A DNA stretch of 64,000 nucleotides, taken from positions 2,976,001-3,040,000 of the forward strand of contig NW_027480440.1 of the NCBI RefSeq assembly GCF_051401765.1. Direction: 5' to 3'. This document shows, piece by piece, positions 38,201 to 50,950 of the stretch (position 1 is the stretch's first letter; each line of letters starts with the position of its first letter). A program made the translations under genes and the position numbers. The notes beneath the pieces were generated by a model, which had not been told where the DNA came from, ran no database searches, and saw only the letters and a program-made list of their open reading frames with translations. This DNA comes from Calliopsis andreniformis (Eukaryota; Arthropoda; Insecta; Hymenoptera; Andrenidae).

Positions 38201-40440
38201 CAACCCTCAACCATCAATCCTCAATACTCAACCATCAATCCTCAGTTCTCAATACTCAATAGAATATCCTGAATTCTCATGGTTCAATACTCAATCCGCA
38301 ATATTCAATAATCAAATCTCAATCCTCAAACATCAATTCTCGATACTCAATCCTCAACGCTCAGTCCTCTCTCTTCAATACTCAATCCTCAATCCTCAAC
38401 TTTCATTCCTCAATACTCAATGTTCAATCCTCAATCCTCAATCCTCAAACTTCAATCCTCAATCCTCAATCCTCAGTCCTCAATCCTCAATCCTCAATCC
38501 TCAACCCTCATTCCTCAAACCTCAACCTTCAACCCTCAGTCCTCGTCCTCACTTCTCAATTCGCAATCCTCAATCCTCAATCCTCAATCTTCAATCCTCA
38601 ATAATCAATCTCCAATCCTAGATCCTCAATCCCCAATCCTCAATCCTTAATCCTCAATCTTCAATCCTCAATCCCCAGTCCTCAATCTTCAATCCTCATT
38701 GCTCCACCCTCAATCCTCAAACCTCAGCCCTGAATCATCAATCGTCAATCCTCAAACCTCAATCCTCGACCGTCAGTCCTCGTCCTCAATCCTCAACCCT
38801 CGATCCTCAATCCTCAATCTTCAATCATCAGTACTCAATCTTCAATCCTCAATTCTCAATCCTCAATCCTCAATCCTCAGTCATCAATACTCAATCTTCA
38901 ATACTCAATCCTCAGTCCTCAATCCTCAATCCTCAATCCTCAATCCTCAGCCCTCAATCCTCATTCCCCAAACCTCAATCCTCAAACCTCAGTCCCCATC
39001 CTCAATTCTCAATCCTCAATCCTCAATCCTCAATCCTCAACCTTCAATCCTCAATAATCAATCTCCAATCCTAGATCCTCAATCCCCAATCCTCAGTCCT
39101 TAATCCTCAATCTTCAATCCTCAATCCCCAGTCCTCAATCTTCAATCCTCAATGCTCCATCCTCAATCCTATATCCTCAGTACTCAATCCTCAATCCTCA
39201 ATCCTCAATTCTCAATACTCACGAGAGTATCCTGAATTCTCATGGTTCAATACTCAATCCACAATATTCAATAATCAAATCTCAATCCTCAAACATCAAT
39301 TCTCAACACTCAATCCGCAACACTCTGTCCTCTCTCTTCAATCCTCCATCCTCAATCCTGAATCCTCAATCGTCAATCCTCAATTCTCAATCCTCAACCC
39401 TCAATCTTCAGTCCTCAAACCTCAATCACGAATCCTCAATCCTCATTCCTCAATCTTCAGCCCTCAGTCCTCAACAATCAATTGTCAATCCTCAATCCTC
39501 AAAAGAATATCCTCAATTCACTGTTTTCAATACTCAATCCCCAATCTTCAATCTTCAAATCTCAATCCACAAACATCAATCCTCATCACTCAGCCCTCAA
39601 CACTCAGTCCTGAATCGTCAATCCTCAATCCCCAATCCTCAATCTTCAATCCTCAATCCTCAATCCTCAACCCTCAATCCTCAATCTTCAATCCTCAATA
39701 CTCAATATTCAATCCTCAATCCTCAATCCTCAATCCTCAGTCCTCAAACCTGAATCCTCAACCCTCAGCCCTCATCCTCAATCCTCAATCCTCAATCCTA
39801 AATCCTCAATCTTCCATCCTCAATACTCAATCTTCAATCGTCAATCCCCTGTCCTCAAATCTCAATTCTAAATCCTCAATCCTGAATCCTCAATCTTCAG
39901 CCCTCAGACCTCAACAATCAGTTGTCAATCCTCAATCCTCAATAGAATATCCTCAATTCACAGTTTTCAATACTCAATACTCAAACTGCAATCTTCAAAT
40001 CTCTATTCACAAACATCAATTCTCATCACTCAACCCTCAACACTCCGTCCCCAATCCTCAATCTTCAATCCTCAATCCTCAATCCTCAACCCTCAATCCT
40101 CAATCCACAATTTTCAAACCTCAATAATCAATCTTCAATCCTCAATCCTCAATCCTCAATCCTCAATCCTCAATCCTCAATCGTCAGACTTCAATCCTCA
40201 ATACTCAATCTTCAATCCTGAATCCTCAATACTCAATCCTCAATCCTCATTCTTCAATCCTGAATACCCAATCCTCAACCTTCAACTCTCAATCGTGAAT
40301 CCTCACTCCTCAATCCTCAATCCTCAATCCTCGTTCCTCAAACCTCAATCCTCAACCCTCAGTCCTCATCCTCAATTCTCAATTCTCAATTCTCAATTCT
40401 CAATTCTCAATTCTCAATCCTCAATCCTCAATCCTCAATC
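35255..40440. repeat. 6,027-bp higher-order repeat, copy H3 (truncated, ~5.2 kb)
   Basis: Third copy, with cores at 35,983; 36,821; 37,241; 37,933; 38,260; 39,223; 39,503; 39,943. It follows H2 at offset 6,027 until about 40,440, just after a run of six TCAATTC units. It then switches to block D, so the last ~840 bp of the unit, with the final B core, is missing here. The switch falls in a module (CATTCTTCAATCCTGAATAC) present on both sides, as expected for a homologous exchange. Confidence 0.9.
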
Positions 40441-42830
40441 CTCATTCTTCAATCCTGAATACCCAATCCTCAATCTTCAACTCTCAATCGTGAATCCTCA
40501 CTCCTCAATCCTCAATCCTCAATCCTCGTTCCTCAAACCTCAATCCTCAACCCTCAGTCCTCATCCTCAATTCTCAATCCTCAATCCTCAATCCTCTTTC
40601 TTCAATCCTCAATACCCAATCCTCAATCTTCAATCCTCAAACCTCAATCTTCAGTTCTCAATCCTCAATCCTCAATCCTCAATCCTCAGACCTCAAACAT
40701 CAATATTCAACCCTCAGTCCTCGTCCTCAATCCAGAAACCTCAATCCTCAATCCTCAATCTTCAATCATCAATATTCAATCTTCAATCCTCAATCCTCAA
40801 TCCTGAATCCTCAATCCTCAATCCTAAATCTTCAATCCTCAATCCTCAATCCTCAATACTCAATCTTCAATCCTCAATCCTCAATACTCAAGCCTCAATC
40901 CTCATTCTTCAATCCTCAATACCCAATCCTCAATCTTTAATCCTCAATCCTCAATGATCAGTTCGCAATCCTCAATCCTCAATCCTCAGACCTCAGGCAT
41001 CAATACTCAACCCACAGTCCTCGTCCTCAATCCAGAACCCTCAATCCTCAATCCTCAATCTTCATTCATCAATATTCAACCTTCAATCCTCAATCCTCAA
41101 TCGTCAATCCTCAATCATCAATCCTCAATGTTCAATCCTCATTACCCAATCCTCAATCTTCAATCCTCAATCCTCAATCCTCAATCCTCAATCCCCTGCC
41201 CTCAAACCTCAATCCTGTATCCTCAACCCTAAATCCTCAATCTTCAGCCCACAGTCCTCAACAATCAGTTGTCAATCCTCAATCCTCAATAGAATATCAT
41301 CAATTCACAGTGTTCAATACTCAGTACTAAATCTGCAATCTTCAAATCTCTATCCACAAACATCAATTCTCATCACTCAACCCTCAACACTCAGTCCCCA
41401 ATCCTCAATATTCAATCCACAATCCTCAGTCCTCAATCCACAATCCTCAACATTCAATCCTCAATAATCAATCTTCAATCCACAATCCTCAATCCTCAAT
41501 CCTCAATTCTCAATCCTCAATCCGCAATCCTCAATCTTCAAGCCTCAGTAATCAATCTCCAATCCTAGATCCTCAATCCCCAACACTCAGTCCTTAATCC
41601 AAAATCTTCCATCCTCAATCCCCAGTCCTCAATCTTCAATCCTCAATGCTCCATCTTCAATCCTCTATCCTCAGTCCTCAATCCTCAATCCTCAATCCTC
41701 AAACCTCAATCCTCAACTGTCAGTCCTCGTCCTCAATCCTCAACCCTCAATCCTCAATCCTCAATCTTCAATCATCAATACTCAATCTTCAATCTTCAAT
41801 CCTCAATCCTCAATCCTCAACCCTCAATCCTCAATCTTCAATCCTCAATACTCAATATTCAATCCTCAATCCTCAATCCTCAATCCTCAGTCCTCAAACC
41901 TGAATCCTCAACCCTCAGCCCTCATCCTCAATCCTCAATCCTCAATCCTAAATCCTCAGTCTTCCATCCTCAATACTCAATCTTCAATCCTCAATCCCCT
42001 GTCCTCAAATCTCAATTCTAAATCCTCAATCCTGAATCCTCAATCTTCAGCCCTCAGACGTCTACAATCAGTTGTCAATACTCAATCCTCAATAGAATAT
42101 CCTCAATTCACAGTTTTCAATACTCAATACTCAAACTGCAATCTTCAAATCTCTATTCACAAACATCAATTCTCATCACTCAACCCTCAACACTCCGTCC
42201 CCAATCCTCAATCTTCAATCCTCAATCCTCAATCCTCAACCCTCAATCCTCAATCCACAATTTTCAAACCTCAATAATCAATCTTCAATCCTCAATCCTC
42301 AATCCTCAATCCTCAATCCTCAATCCTCAATCCTCAATCGTCAGACTTCAATCCTCAATACTCAATCTTCAATCCTGAATCCTCAATCCTCAATCCTCAA
42401 TCCTGATTCTTCAATCCTGAATACCCAATCCTCAACCTTCAACTCTCAATCGTGAATCCTCACTCCTCAATCCTCAATCCTCAATCCTCAATCCTCAATC
42501 CTCAATCTTCAATCCTCAATCCTCAATCCTCAATCTTCAATCATTAATATTCAATCTTCAATCCACAATCCTCAATCCTCAATCCTCAACCCTCAATCCT
42601 GAATCCTCAATCCTGAATCCTCAATCTTCAGCCCTGAGTCCTCAACAATCAGTTGTCAATCCTCAATCCTCAATAGAATGTCCTCAATTCACAGTTTTCA
42701 ATACTCAATACTCAATCTGCAATCTTCAGATCTCTATCCACAAACATCAATTCTCATCACTCAACCCTCAATACTCAGTCCCCAATTCTCATTCTTCAAT
42801 CCTCAATCCTCAATCCTCAATCCTCAATCC
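40441..42830. repeat. Block D, copy 1 (about 2.4 kb)
   Basis: A 2.4-kb segment placed between H3 and the next HOR copy and repeated at 48,565 (offset 8,124). It holds cores A''' (41,290), A' (42,093) and A (42,674). The part from 40,954 matches 7,945-8,500 in L1 and 16,707-17,260 in L2. It then shows a loss of about 140 bp relative to L1 (offset 33,009 becomes 32,869). Block D therefore descends from the L repeat rather than from the 6-kb HOR. Confidence 0.85.
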
Positions 42831-45800
42831 TCAATCCTCAATCCTCAATACTCAATCTTCAATCCTCAATCCTCAATCGTCAATACTCAATCCTCAATCC
42901 TCATTCTTCAATCCTCAATCCTCAATACTCAATCCTCAATCTTCAATCCACAATACACAATATTCAATCCTCAATCCTCAATCCTCAATTCTCAATCCTC
43001 AATCCTCAGTCCTCAGTCCTCAAACCTGAATCCTCAACCCTCATCCCTCATCCTCAATCCTCAATCCTCAATCCTAAATCCTCAATCTTCCATCCTCAAT
43101 ACTCAATCTTGAATCCTCAATCCCCTGTCCTCAAACCTCAATTCTGAATCCTCAATCCTGAATCCTCAATCTTCAGCCCTCAGTCCTCAACAATCAGTTG
43201 TCAATCCTCAATCCTCAATAGAATATCCTCAATTCACAGTTTTCAATACTCAATACTCAAACTGCAATCTTCAAATCTCTATTCACAAACATCAATTCTC
43301 ATCACTCAACCCTCAACACTCCGTCCCCAATCCTCAATCTTCAATCCTCGATCCTCAATCCTCAACCATCAATCCTCAATCCTCAATTTTCAAACCTCAA
43401 TAGTCAATCTTCAATCCTCAATCCTCAATCTTCAATCCTCAATCGTCAGACTTCAATCCTCAATACTCAATCTTCAATCCTGAATCCTCAATCCTCAATC
43501 CTCAATCCTCATTATTCAATCCTGAAAACCCAATCCTCAATCTTCAACTCTCAATCGTGAATCCTCACTCCTCAATCGTCAATCCTCAATCCTCGTTCCT
43601 CAAACCTCAATCCTCAACCCTCAGTCCTCATCCTCAATTCTCAATTCTCAATTCTCAATCCTCAATCCTCAATCCTCAATCCTCAATATTGAATCCTCAA
43701 TAATCAATCTCCAATACTAGATCCTCAATCCCCAATCCTCAATCCTTAATCGTCAATCTTGAATCCTCAATCCCCAGTCCTCAATCTTCAATCCTCAATG
43801 CTCAATCCTCAATCCTCAATCCTCAGTCCTCAATCCTCAATCCTCAATCCTCAAACCTCAAACCTCAACCGTCAGTCCTCGTCCTCAAACCTCAACCCTC
43901 AATCCTCCATCCTCAATCTTCAATCATCAATACTCAATCTTCAATCCTCAATCCTCAATCCTCAATCATCAATCCTCAATCCTCAATATTCAACGCAAAA
44001 CCCTCAACCATCAATCCTCAATACTCAACCATCAATCCTCAGTTCTCAATACTCAATAGAATATCCTGAATTCTCATGGTTCAATACTCAATCCGCAATA
44101 TTCAATAATCAAATCTCAATCCTCAAACATCAATTCTCGATACTCAATCCTCAACGCTCAGTCCTCTCTCTTCAATCCTCAATCCTCAATCCTCAACCTT
44201 CAATCCTCAACACTCAATCTTCAATCCTCAATCCTCACTTCTCAATCCTCAACGCTCAATCCTCAATCCTCAATCCTCAATCCTGAATCCTCAATCCTCA
44301 ATCCTCAATCTCCAATCCCCAATACCCAATCCTCAGTCTTCGATCCTCAATCCTCAATCCTCAATCCTCAATCCTCAATCCTCAGTCCTCAAACCTCAAT
44401 CCTGAATCCTCAATCATGAATCCTCAATCTTCAGCTCTGAGTCCTACACAATCAGTTGTCAATCCTCAATCCTCAATAGAATGTCCTCAATTCACAGCTT
44501 TCAATACTCAATACTCAATCTGCAATCTTCAGATCTCTATCCACAAACATCAATTCTCATCACTCAACCCTCAATACTCAGTCCACAATCCTCAACCTTC
44601 AATCCTCAATCCTCAATCCTGAATCCTCAATACACAATCTTCAATCCTCAATCCTCAATCCTCAATCCTCAATCCTCAATCTTCAATCCTCAATCCTCAA
44701 TCCTCAATCTACAATCCTCAATACTCAATCTGCAATCCTCAATCCTCAGTCCTCAATCCTCAATCCTCAATCCTCAACCCTCATTCCTCAAACCTCAACC
44801 TTCAACCCTCAGTCCTCGTCCTCACTTCTCAATTCGCAATCCTCAATCCTCAATCCTCAATCTTCAATCCTCAATAATCAATCTCCAATCCTAGATCCTC
44901 AATCCCCAATCCTCAATCCTTAATCCTCAATCTTCAATCCTCAATCCCCAGTCCTCAATCTTCAATCCTCATTGCTCCACCCTCAATCCTCAAACCTCAG
45001 CCCTGAATCATCAATCGTCAATCCTCAAACCTCAATCCTCGACCGTCAGTCCTCGTCCTCAATCCTCAACCCTCGATCCTCAATCCTCAATCTTCAATCA
45101 TCAGTACTCAATCTTCAATCCTCAATTCTCAATCCTCAATCCTCAATCCTCAGTCATCAATACTCAATCTTCAATACTCAATCCTCAGTCCTCAATCCTC
45201 AATCCTCAATCCTCAATCCTCAGCCCTCAATCCTCATTCCCCAAACCTCAATCCTCAAACCTCAGTCCCCATCCTCAATTCTCAATCCTCAATCCTCAAT
45301 CCTCAATCCTCAACCTTCAATCCTCAATAATCAATCTCCAATCCTAGATCCTCAATCCCCAATCCTCAGTCCTTAATCCTCAATCTTCAATCCTCAATCC
45401 CCAGTCCTCAATCTTCAATCCTCAATGCTCCATCCTCAATCCTATATCCTCAGTACTCAATCCTCAATCCTCAATCCTCAATTCTCAATACTCACGAGAG
45501 TATCCTGAATTCTCATGGTTCAATACTCAATCCACAATATTCAATAATCAAATCTCAATCCTCAAACATCAATTCTCAACACTCAATCCGCAACACTCTG
45601 TCCTCTCTCTTCAATCCTCCATCCTCAATCCTGAATCCTCAATCGTCAATCCTCAATTCTCAATCCTCAACCCTCAATCTTCAGTCCTCAAACCTCAATC
45701 ACGAATCCTCAATCCTCATTCCTCAATCTTCAGCCCTCAGTCCTCAACAATCAATTGTCAATCCTCAATCCTCAAAAGAATATCCTCAATTCACTGTTTT

Positions 45801-47555
45801 CAATACTCAATCCCCAATCTTCAATCTTCAAATCTCAATCCACAAACATCAATCCTCATCACTCAGCCCTCAACACTCAGTCCTGAATCGTCAATCCTCA
45901 ATCCCCAATCCTCAATCTTCAATCCTCAATCCTCAATCCTCAACCCTCAATCCTCAATCTTCAATCCTCAATACTCAATATTCAATCCTCAATCCTCAAT
46001 CCTCAATCCTCAGTCCTCAAACCTGAATCCTCAACCCTCAGCCCTCATCCTCAATCCTCAATCCTCAATCCTAAATCCTCAATCTTCCATCCTCAATACT
46101 CAATCTTCAATCGTCAATCCCCTGTCCTCAAATCTCAATTCTAAATCCTCAATCCTGAATCCTCAATCTTCAGCCCTCAGACCTCAACAATCAGTTGTCA
46201 ATCCTCAATCCTCAATAGAATATCCTCAATTCACAGTTTTCAATACTCAATACTCAAACTGCAATCTTCAAATCTCTATTCACAAACATCAATTCTCATC
46301 ACTCAACCCTCAACACTCCGTCCCCAATCCTCAATCTTCAATCCTCAATCCTCAATCCTCAACCCTCAATCCTCAATCCACAATTTTCAAACCTCAATAA
46401 TCAATCTTCAATCCTCAATCCTCAATCCTCAATCCTCAATCCTCAATCCTCAATCGTCAGACTTCAATCCTCAATACTCAATCTTCAATCCTGAATCCTC
46501 AATACTCAATCCTCAATCCTCATTCTTCAATCCTGAATACCCAATCCTCAACCTTCAACTCTCAATCGTGAATCCTCACTCCTCAATCCTCAATCCTCAA
46601 TCCTCGTTCCTCAAACCTCAATCCTCAACCCTCAGTCCTCATCCTCAATTCTCAATTCTCAATTCTCAATTCTCAATTCTCAATTCTCAATCCTCAATCC
46701 TCAATCCTCAATCCTCAATATTCAATCCTCAATAATCAATCTCCAATACTAGATCCTCAATCCCCAATCCTCAATCCTTAATCCTCAATCTTGAATCCTC
46801 AATCCCCAGTCCTCAATCTTCAATCCTCAATGCTCAATCCTCAATCCTCAATCCTCAGTCCTCAATCGTCAATCCTCAATCGTCGAACATCAAACCTCAA
46901 CCGTCAGTCCTCGTCCTCAAACCTCAACCCTCAAACCTCCATCCTCAATCTTCAATCATCAATACTCAATCTTCAACCCTCAATCCTCAATCCTCAATAT
47001 TCAACGCACAACCCTCAACCATCAATCCTCAATAGTCAACCATCAATCCTCCGTTCTCAATACTCAATAGAATATCCTGAATTCTCATGGTTCAATACTC
47101 AATCCGCAATATTCAATAATCAAATCTCAATCCTCAAACATCAATTCTCGATACTCAATCCTCAACGCTCAGTCCTCTCTCTTCAATCCTCAATCCTCAA
47201 TCCTCAATCTTCAATCCTCAACACTCAATTTTCAATCCTCAATCCTCAATTCTCAATCCTCAATGCTCAATCCTCAATCCTCAATCCTCAATCCCGAATC
47301 CTCAATCCTCAGTCATCAATACTCAATCTTCAATACTCAATCCTCAATCCTCAATCCTCAATCCTCAATCCTCAATCCTCAATCCTCAATCCTCAATCCT
47401 CAATCTTCAATCCTCAATCTTCAACCCTCAATACTCAATCTTTAATCCTCAATCCTCAATCCTCAATCCTCAATCCTCAATCCTCAGTCATCAATACTCA
47501 ATCTTCAATACTCAATCCTCAATCCTCAATCCTCAATCCTCAATCCTCAATCCTC
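42830..47555. repeat. 6-kb HOR, copy H4, internally deleted
   Basis: Fourth copy of the HOR, beginning about 340 bp into the unit. From 42,830 to about 44,765 it matches H3 at offset 7,236, then at offset 6,273. So 963 bp, corresponding to H3 37,530-38,490 with its A and B cores, is missing. 963 is 7 x 138 minus 3, and the missing H3 stretch carries three hexamers (near 37,645, 38,024 and 38,080). Beyond the point where H3 is truncated, H4 continues with the sequence of H2 (offset 12,300). Cores: 43,219; 44,057; 44,477; 45,496; 45,776; 46,216; 47,068. Confidence 0.88.
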
Positions 47556-48564
47556 AATCCTCATTCGCCAAACCTCAATCCGAAACCCTCAGTCCTCATC
47601 CTCAATTCTCAATCCTGAATCCTCAATCCTCAATCCTCAATCTTCAATCCTCAATAATCAATCTCCAATCCTAGATCCTCAATCCCCAATCCTCAGTCCT
47701 TAATCCTCAATCTTCAATCCTCAATGCTACATCCTCAATCCTATATCCTCAGTCCCCAATCCTCAATCCTCAATCCTCAAACCTCAATCCTCGACCGTCA
47801 GTCCTCGTCCTCAATCCTCAACCCTCAATCCTCAATCCTAAATCCTCAATCTTCAATCCTCAATCCTCAATCCTCAATCCTCAATCCTCAATCCTCAATA
47901 CTCAATCTTCAATCCTCAATACTCAATCGTCAATCCTCAATCCTCAATCCTCATTCTTCAATCCTCAATCCTCAATACTCAATCCTCAATCTTCAGTCCA
48001 CAATACACAATATTCAATCCTCAATCCTCAATCCTCAATTCTCAATCCTCAATCTTCAGTCCTCAGTCCTCAAACCTGAATCCTCAACCCTCATCCCTCA
48101 TCCTCAATCCTCAATCCTCAATCCTAAATCCTCAATCTTCCATCCTCAATACTCAATCTTGAATCCTCAATCCCCTGTCCTCAAACCTCAATTCTGAATC
48201 CTCAATCCTCAATCCTCAATCTTCAGCCCTCAGTCCTCAACAATCAGTTGTCAATCCTCAATCCTCAATAGAATATCCTCAATTCACAGTTTTCAATACT
48301 CAATACTCAAATTGCAATCTTCAAATCTCTATTCACAAACATCAATTCTCATCACTCAACCCTCAACACTCCGTCCCCAATCCTCAATCTTCAATCCTCA
48401 ATCCTCAATCCTCAACCATCAATCCTCAATCCTCAATTTTCAAACCTCAATAGTCAATCTTCAATCCTCAATCCTCAATCCTCAATCCTCAATCCTCAAT
48501 CGTCAGACCTCAATCCTAAATACTCAATCTTCAATCCTGAATCCTCAATCCTCAATCCTCAATC
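47556..48564. repeat. 6-kb HOR, copy H5, first ~1.0 kb only
   Basis: Start of a fifth HOR copy, matching H3 from about 35,262 (offset 12,293, then 12,286 after a further heptamer loss). It carries an A' core at 48,269. It ends near 48,564, where the sequence changes to block D. One heptamer is missing at its left edge relative to H3, and a local variant (TTCGCCAAACC) is private to it. Confidence 0.83.
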
Positions 48565-50950
48565 CTCATTCTTCAATCCTGAATACCCAATCCTCAATCT
48601 TCAACTCTCAATCGTGAATCCTCACTCCTCAATCCTCAATCCTCAATCCTCGTTCCTCAAACCTCAATCCTCAACCCTCAGTCCTCATCCTCAATTCTCA
48701 ATCCTCAATCCTCAATCCTCTTTCTTCAATCCTCAATACCCAATCCTCAATCTTCAATCCTCAAACCTCAATCTTCAGTTCTCAATCCTCAATCCTCAAT
48801 CCTCAATCCTCAGACCTCAAACATCAATATTCAACCCTCAGTCCTCGTCCTCAATCCAGAAACCTCAATCCTCAATCCTCAATCTTCAATCATCAATATT
48901 CAATCTTCAATCCTCAATCCTCAATCCTGAATCCTCAATCCTCAATCCTAAATCTTCAATCCTCAATCCTCAATCCTCAATACTCAATCTTCAATCCTCA
49001 ATCCTCAATACTCAAGCCTCAATCCTCATTCTTCAATCCTCAATACCCAATCCTCAATCTTTAATCCTCAATCCTCAATGATCAGTTCGCAATCCTCAAT
49101 CCTCAATCCTCAGACCTCAGGCATCAATACTCAACCCACAGTCCTCGTCCTCAATCCAGAACCCTCAATCCTCAATCCTCAATCTTCATTCATCAATATT
49201 CAACCTTCAATCCTCAATCCTCAATCGTCAATCCTCAATCATCAATCCTCAATGTTCAATCCTCATTACCCAATCCTCAATCTTCAATCCTCAATCCTCA
49301 ATCCTCAATCCTCAATCCCCTGCCCTCAAACCTCAATCCTGTATCCTCAACCCTAAATCCTCAATCTTCAGCCCCCAGTCCTCAACAATCAGTTGTCAAT
49401 CCTCAATCCTCAATAGAATATCATCAATTCACAGTGTTCAATACTCAGTACTAAATCTGCAATCTTCAAATCTCTATCCACAAACATCAATTCTCATCAC
49501 TCAACCCTCAACACTCAGTCCCCTATCCTCAATATTCAATCCACAATCCTCAGTCCTCAATCCACAATCCTCAACATTCAATCCTCAATAATCAATCTTC
49601 AATCCACAATCCTCAATCCTCAATCCTCAATTCTCAATCCTCAATCCGCAATCCTCAATCTTCAATCCTCAGTAATCAATCTCCAATCCTAGATCCTCAA
49701 TCCCCAACACTCAGTCCTTAATCCAAAATCTTCAATCCTCAATCCCCAGTCCTCAATCTTCAATCCTCAATGCTCCATCTTCAATCCTCTATCCTCAGTC
49801 CTCAATCCTCAATCCTCAATCCTCAAACCTCAATCCTCAACTGTCAGTCCTCGTCCTCAATCCTCAACCCTCAATCCTCAATCCTCAATCTTCAATCATC
49901 AATACTCAATCTTCAATCTTCAATCCTCAATCCTCAATCCTCAACCCTCAATCCTCAATCTTCAATCCTCAATACTCAATATTCAATCCTCAATCCTCAA
50001 TCCTCAATCCTCAGTCCTCAAACCTGAATCCTCAACCCTCAGCCCTCATCCTCAATCCTCAATCCTCAATCCTAAATCCTCAGTCTTCCATCCTCAATAC
50101 TCAATCTTCAATCCTCAATCCCCTGTCCTCAAATCTCAATTCTAAATCCTCAATCCTGAATCCTCAATCTTCAGCCCTCAGACCTCTACAATCAGTTGTC
50201 AATACTCAATCCTCAATAGAATATCCTCAATTCACAGTTTTCAATACTCAATACTCAAACTGCAATCTTCAAATCTCTATTCACAAACATCAATTCTCAT
50301 CACTCAACCCTCAACACTCCGTCCCCAATCCTCAATCTTCAATCCTCAATCCTCAATCCTCAACCCTCAATCCTCAATCCACAATTTTCAAACCTCAATA
50401 ATCAATCTTCAATCCTCAATCCTCAATCCTCAATCCTCAATCCTCAATCCTCAATCCTCAATCGTCAGACTTCAATCCTCAATACTCAATCTTCAATCCT
50501 GAATCCTCAATCCTCAATCCTCAATCCTGATTCTTCAATCCTGAATACCCAATCCTCAACCTTCAACTCTCAATCGTGAATCCTCACTCCTCAATCCTCA
50601 ATCCTCAATCCTCAATCCTCAATCCTCAATCTTCAATCCTCAATCCTCAATCCTCAATCTTCAATCATTAATATTCAATCTTCAATCCACAATCCTCAAT
50701 CCTCAATCCTCAACCCTCAATCCTGAATCCTCAATCCTGAATCCTCAATCTTCAGCCCTGAGTCCTCAACAATCAGTTGTCAATCCTCAATCCTCAATAG
50801 AATGTCCTCAATTCACAGTTTTCAATACTCAATACTCAATCTGCAATCTTCAGATCTCTATCCACAAACATCAATTCTCATCACTCAACCCTCAATACTC
50901 AGTCCCCAATTCTCATTCTTCAATCCTCAATCCTCAATCCTCAATCCTCA
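48565..50950. repeat. Block D, copy 2
   Basis: Second copy of block D, matching 40,441-42,830 at offset 8,124. Cores: A''' (49,414), A' (50,217), A (50,798). Right of about 50,950 it diverges from copy 1 and continues as block E. The last ~250 bp also form the left edge of repeat R1. Confidence 0.87.

Noticed and set aside
23201..40440. Calling the 6,027-bp copies an assembly artefact outright
   Set aside because: Each copy has its own few differences, and a later copy (H4) carries a distinct 963-bp loss, so at least several copies are probably real. Only long reads can settle the number.
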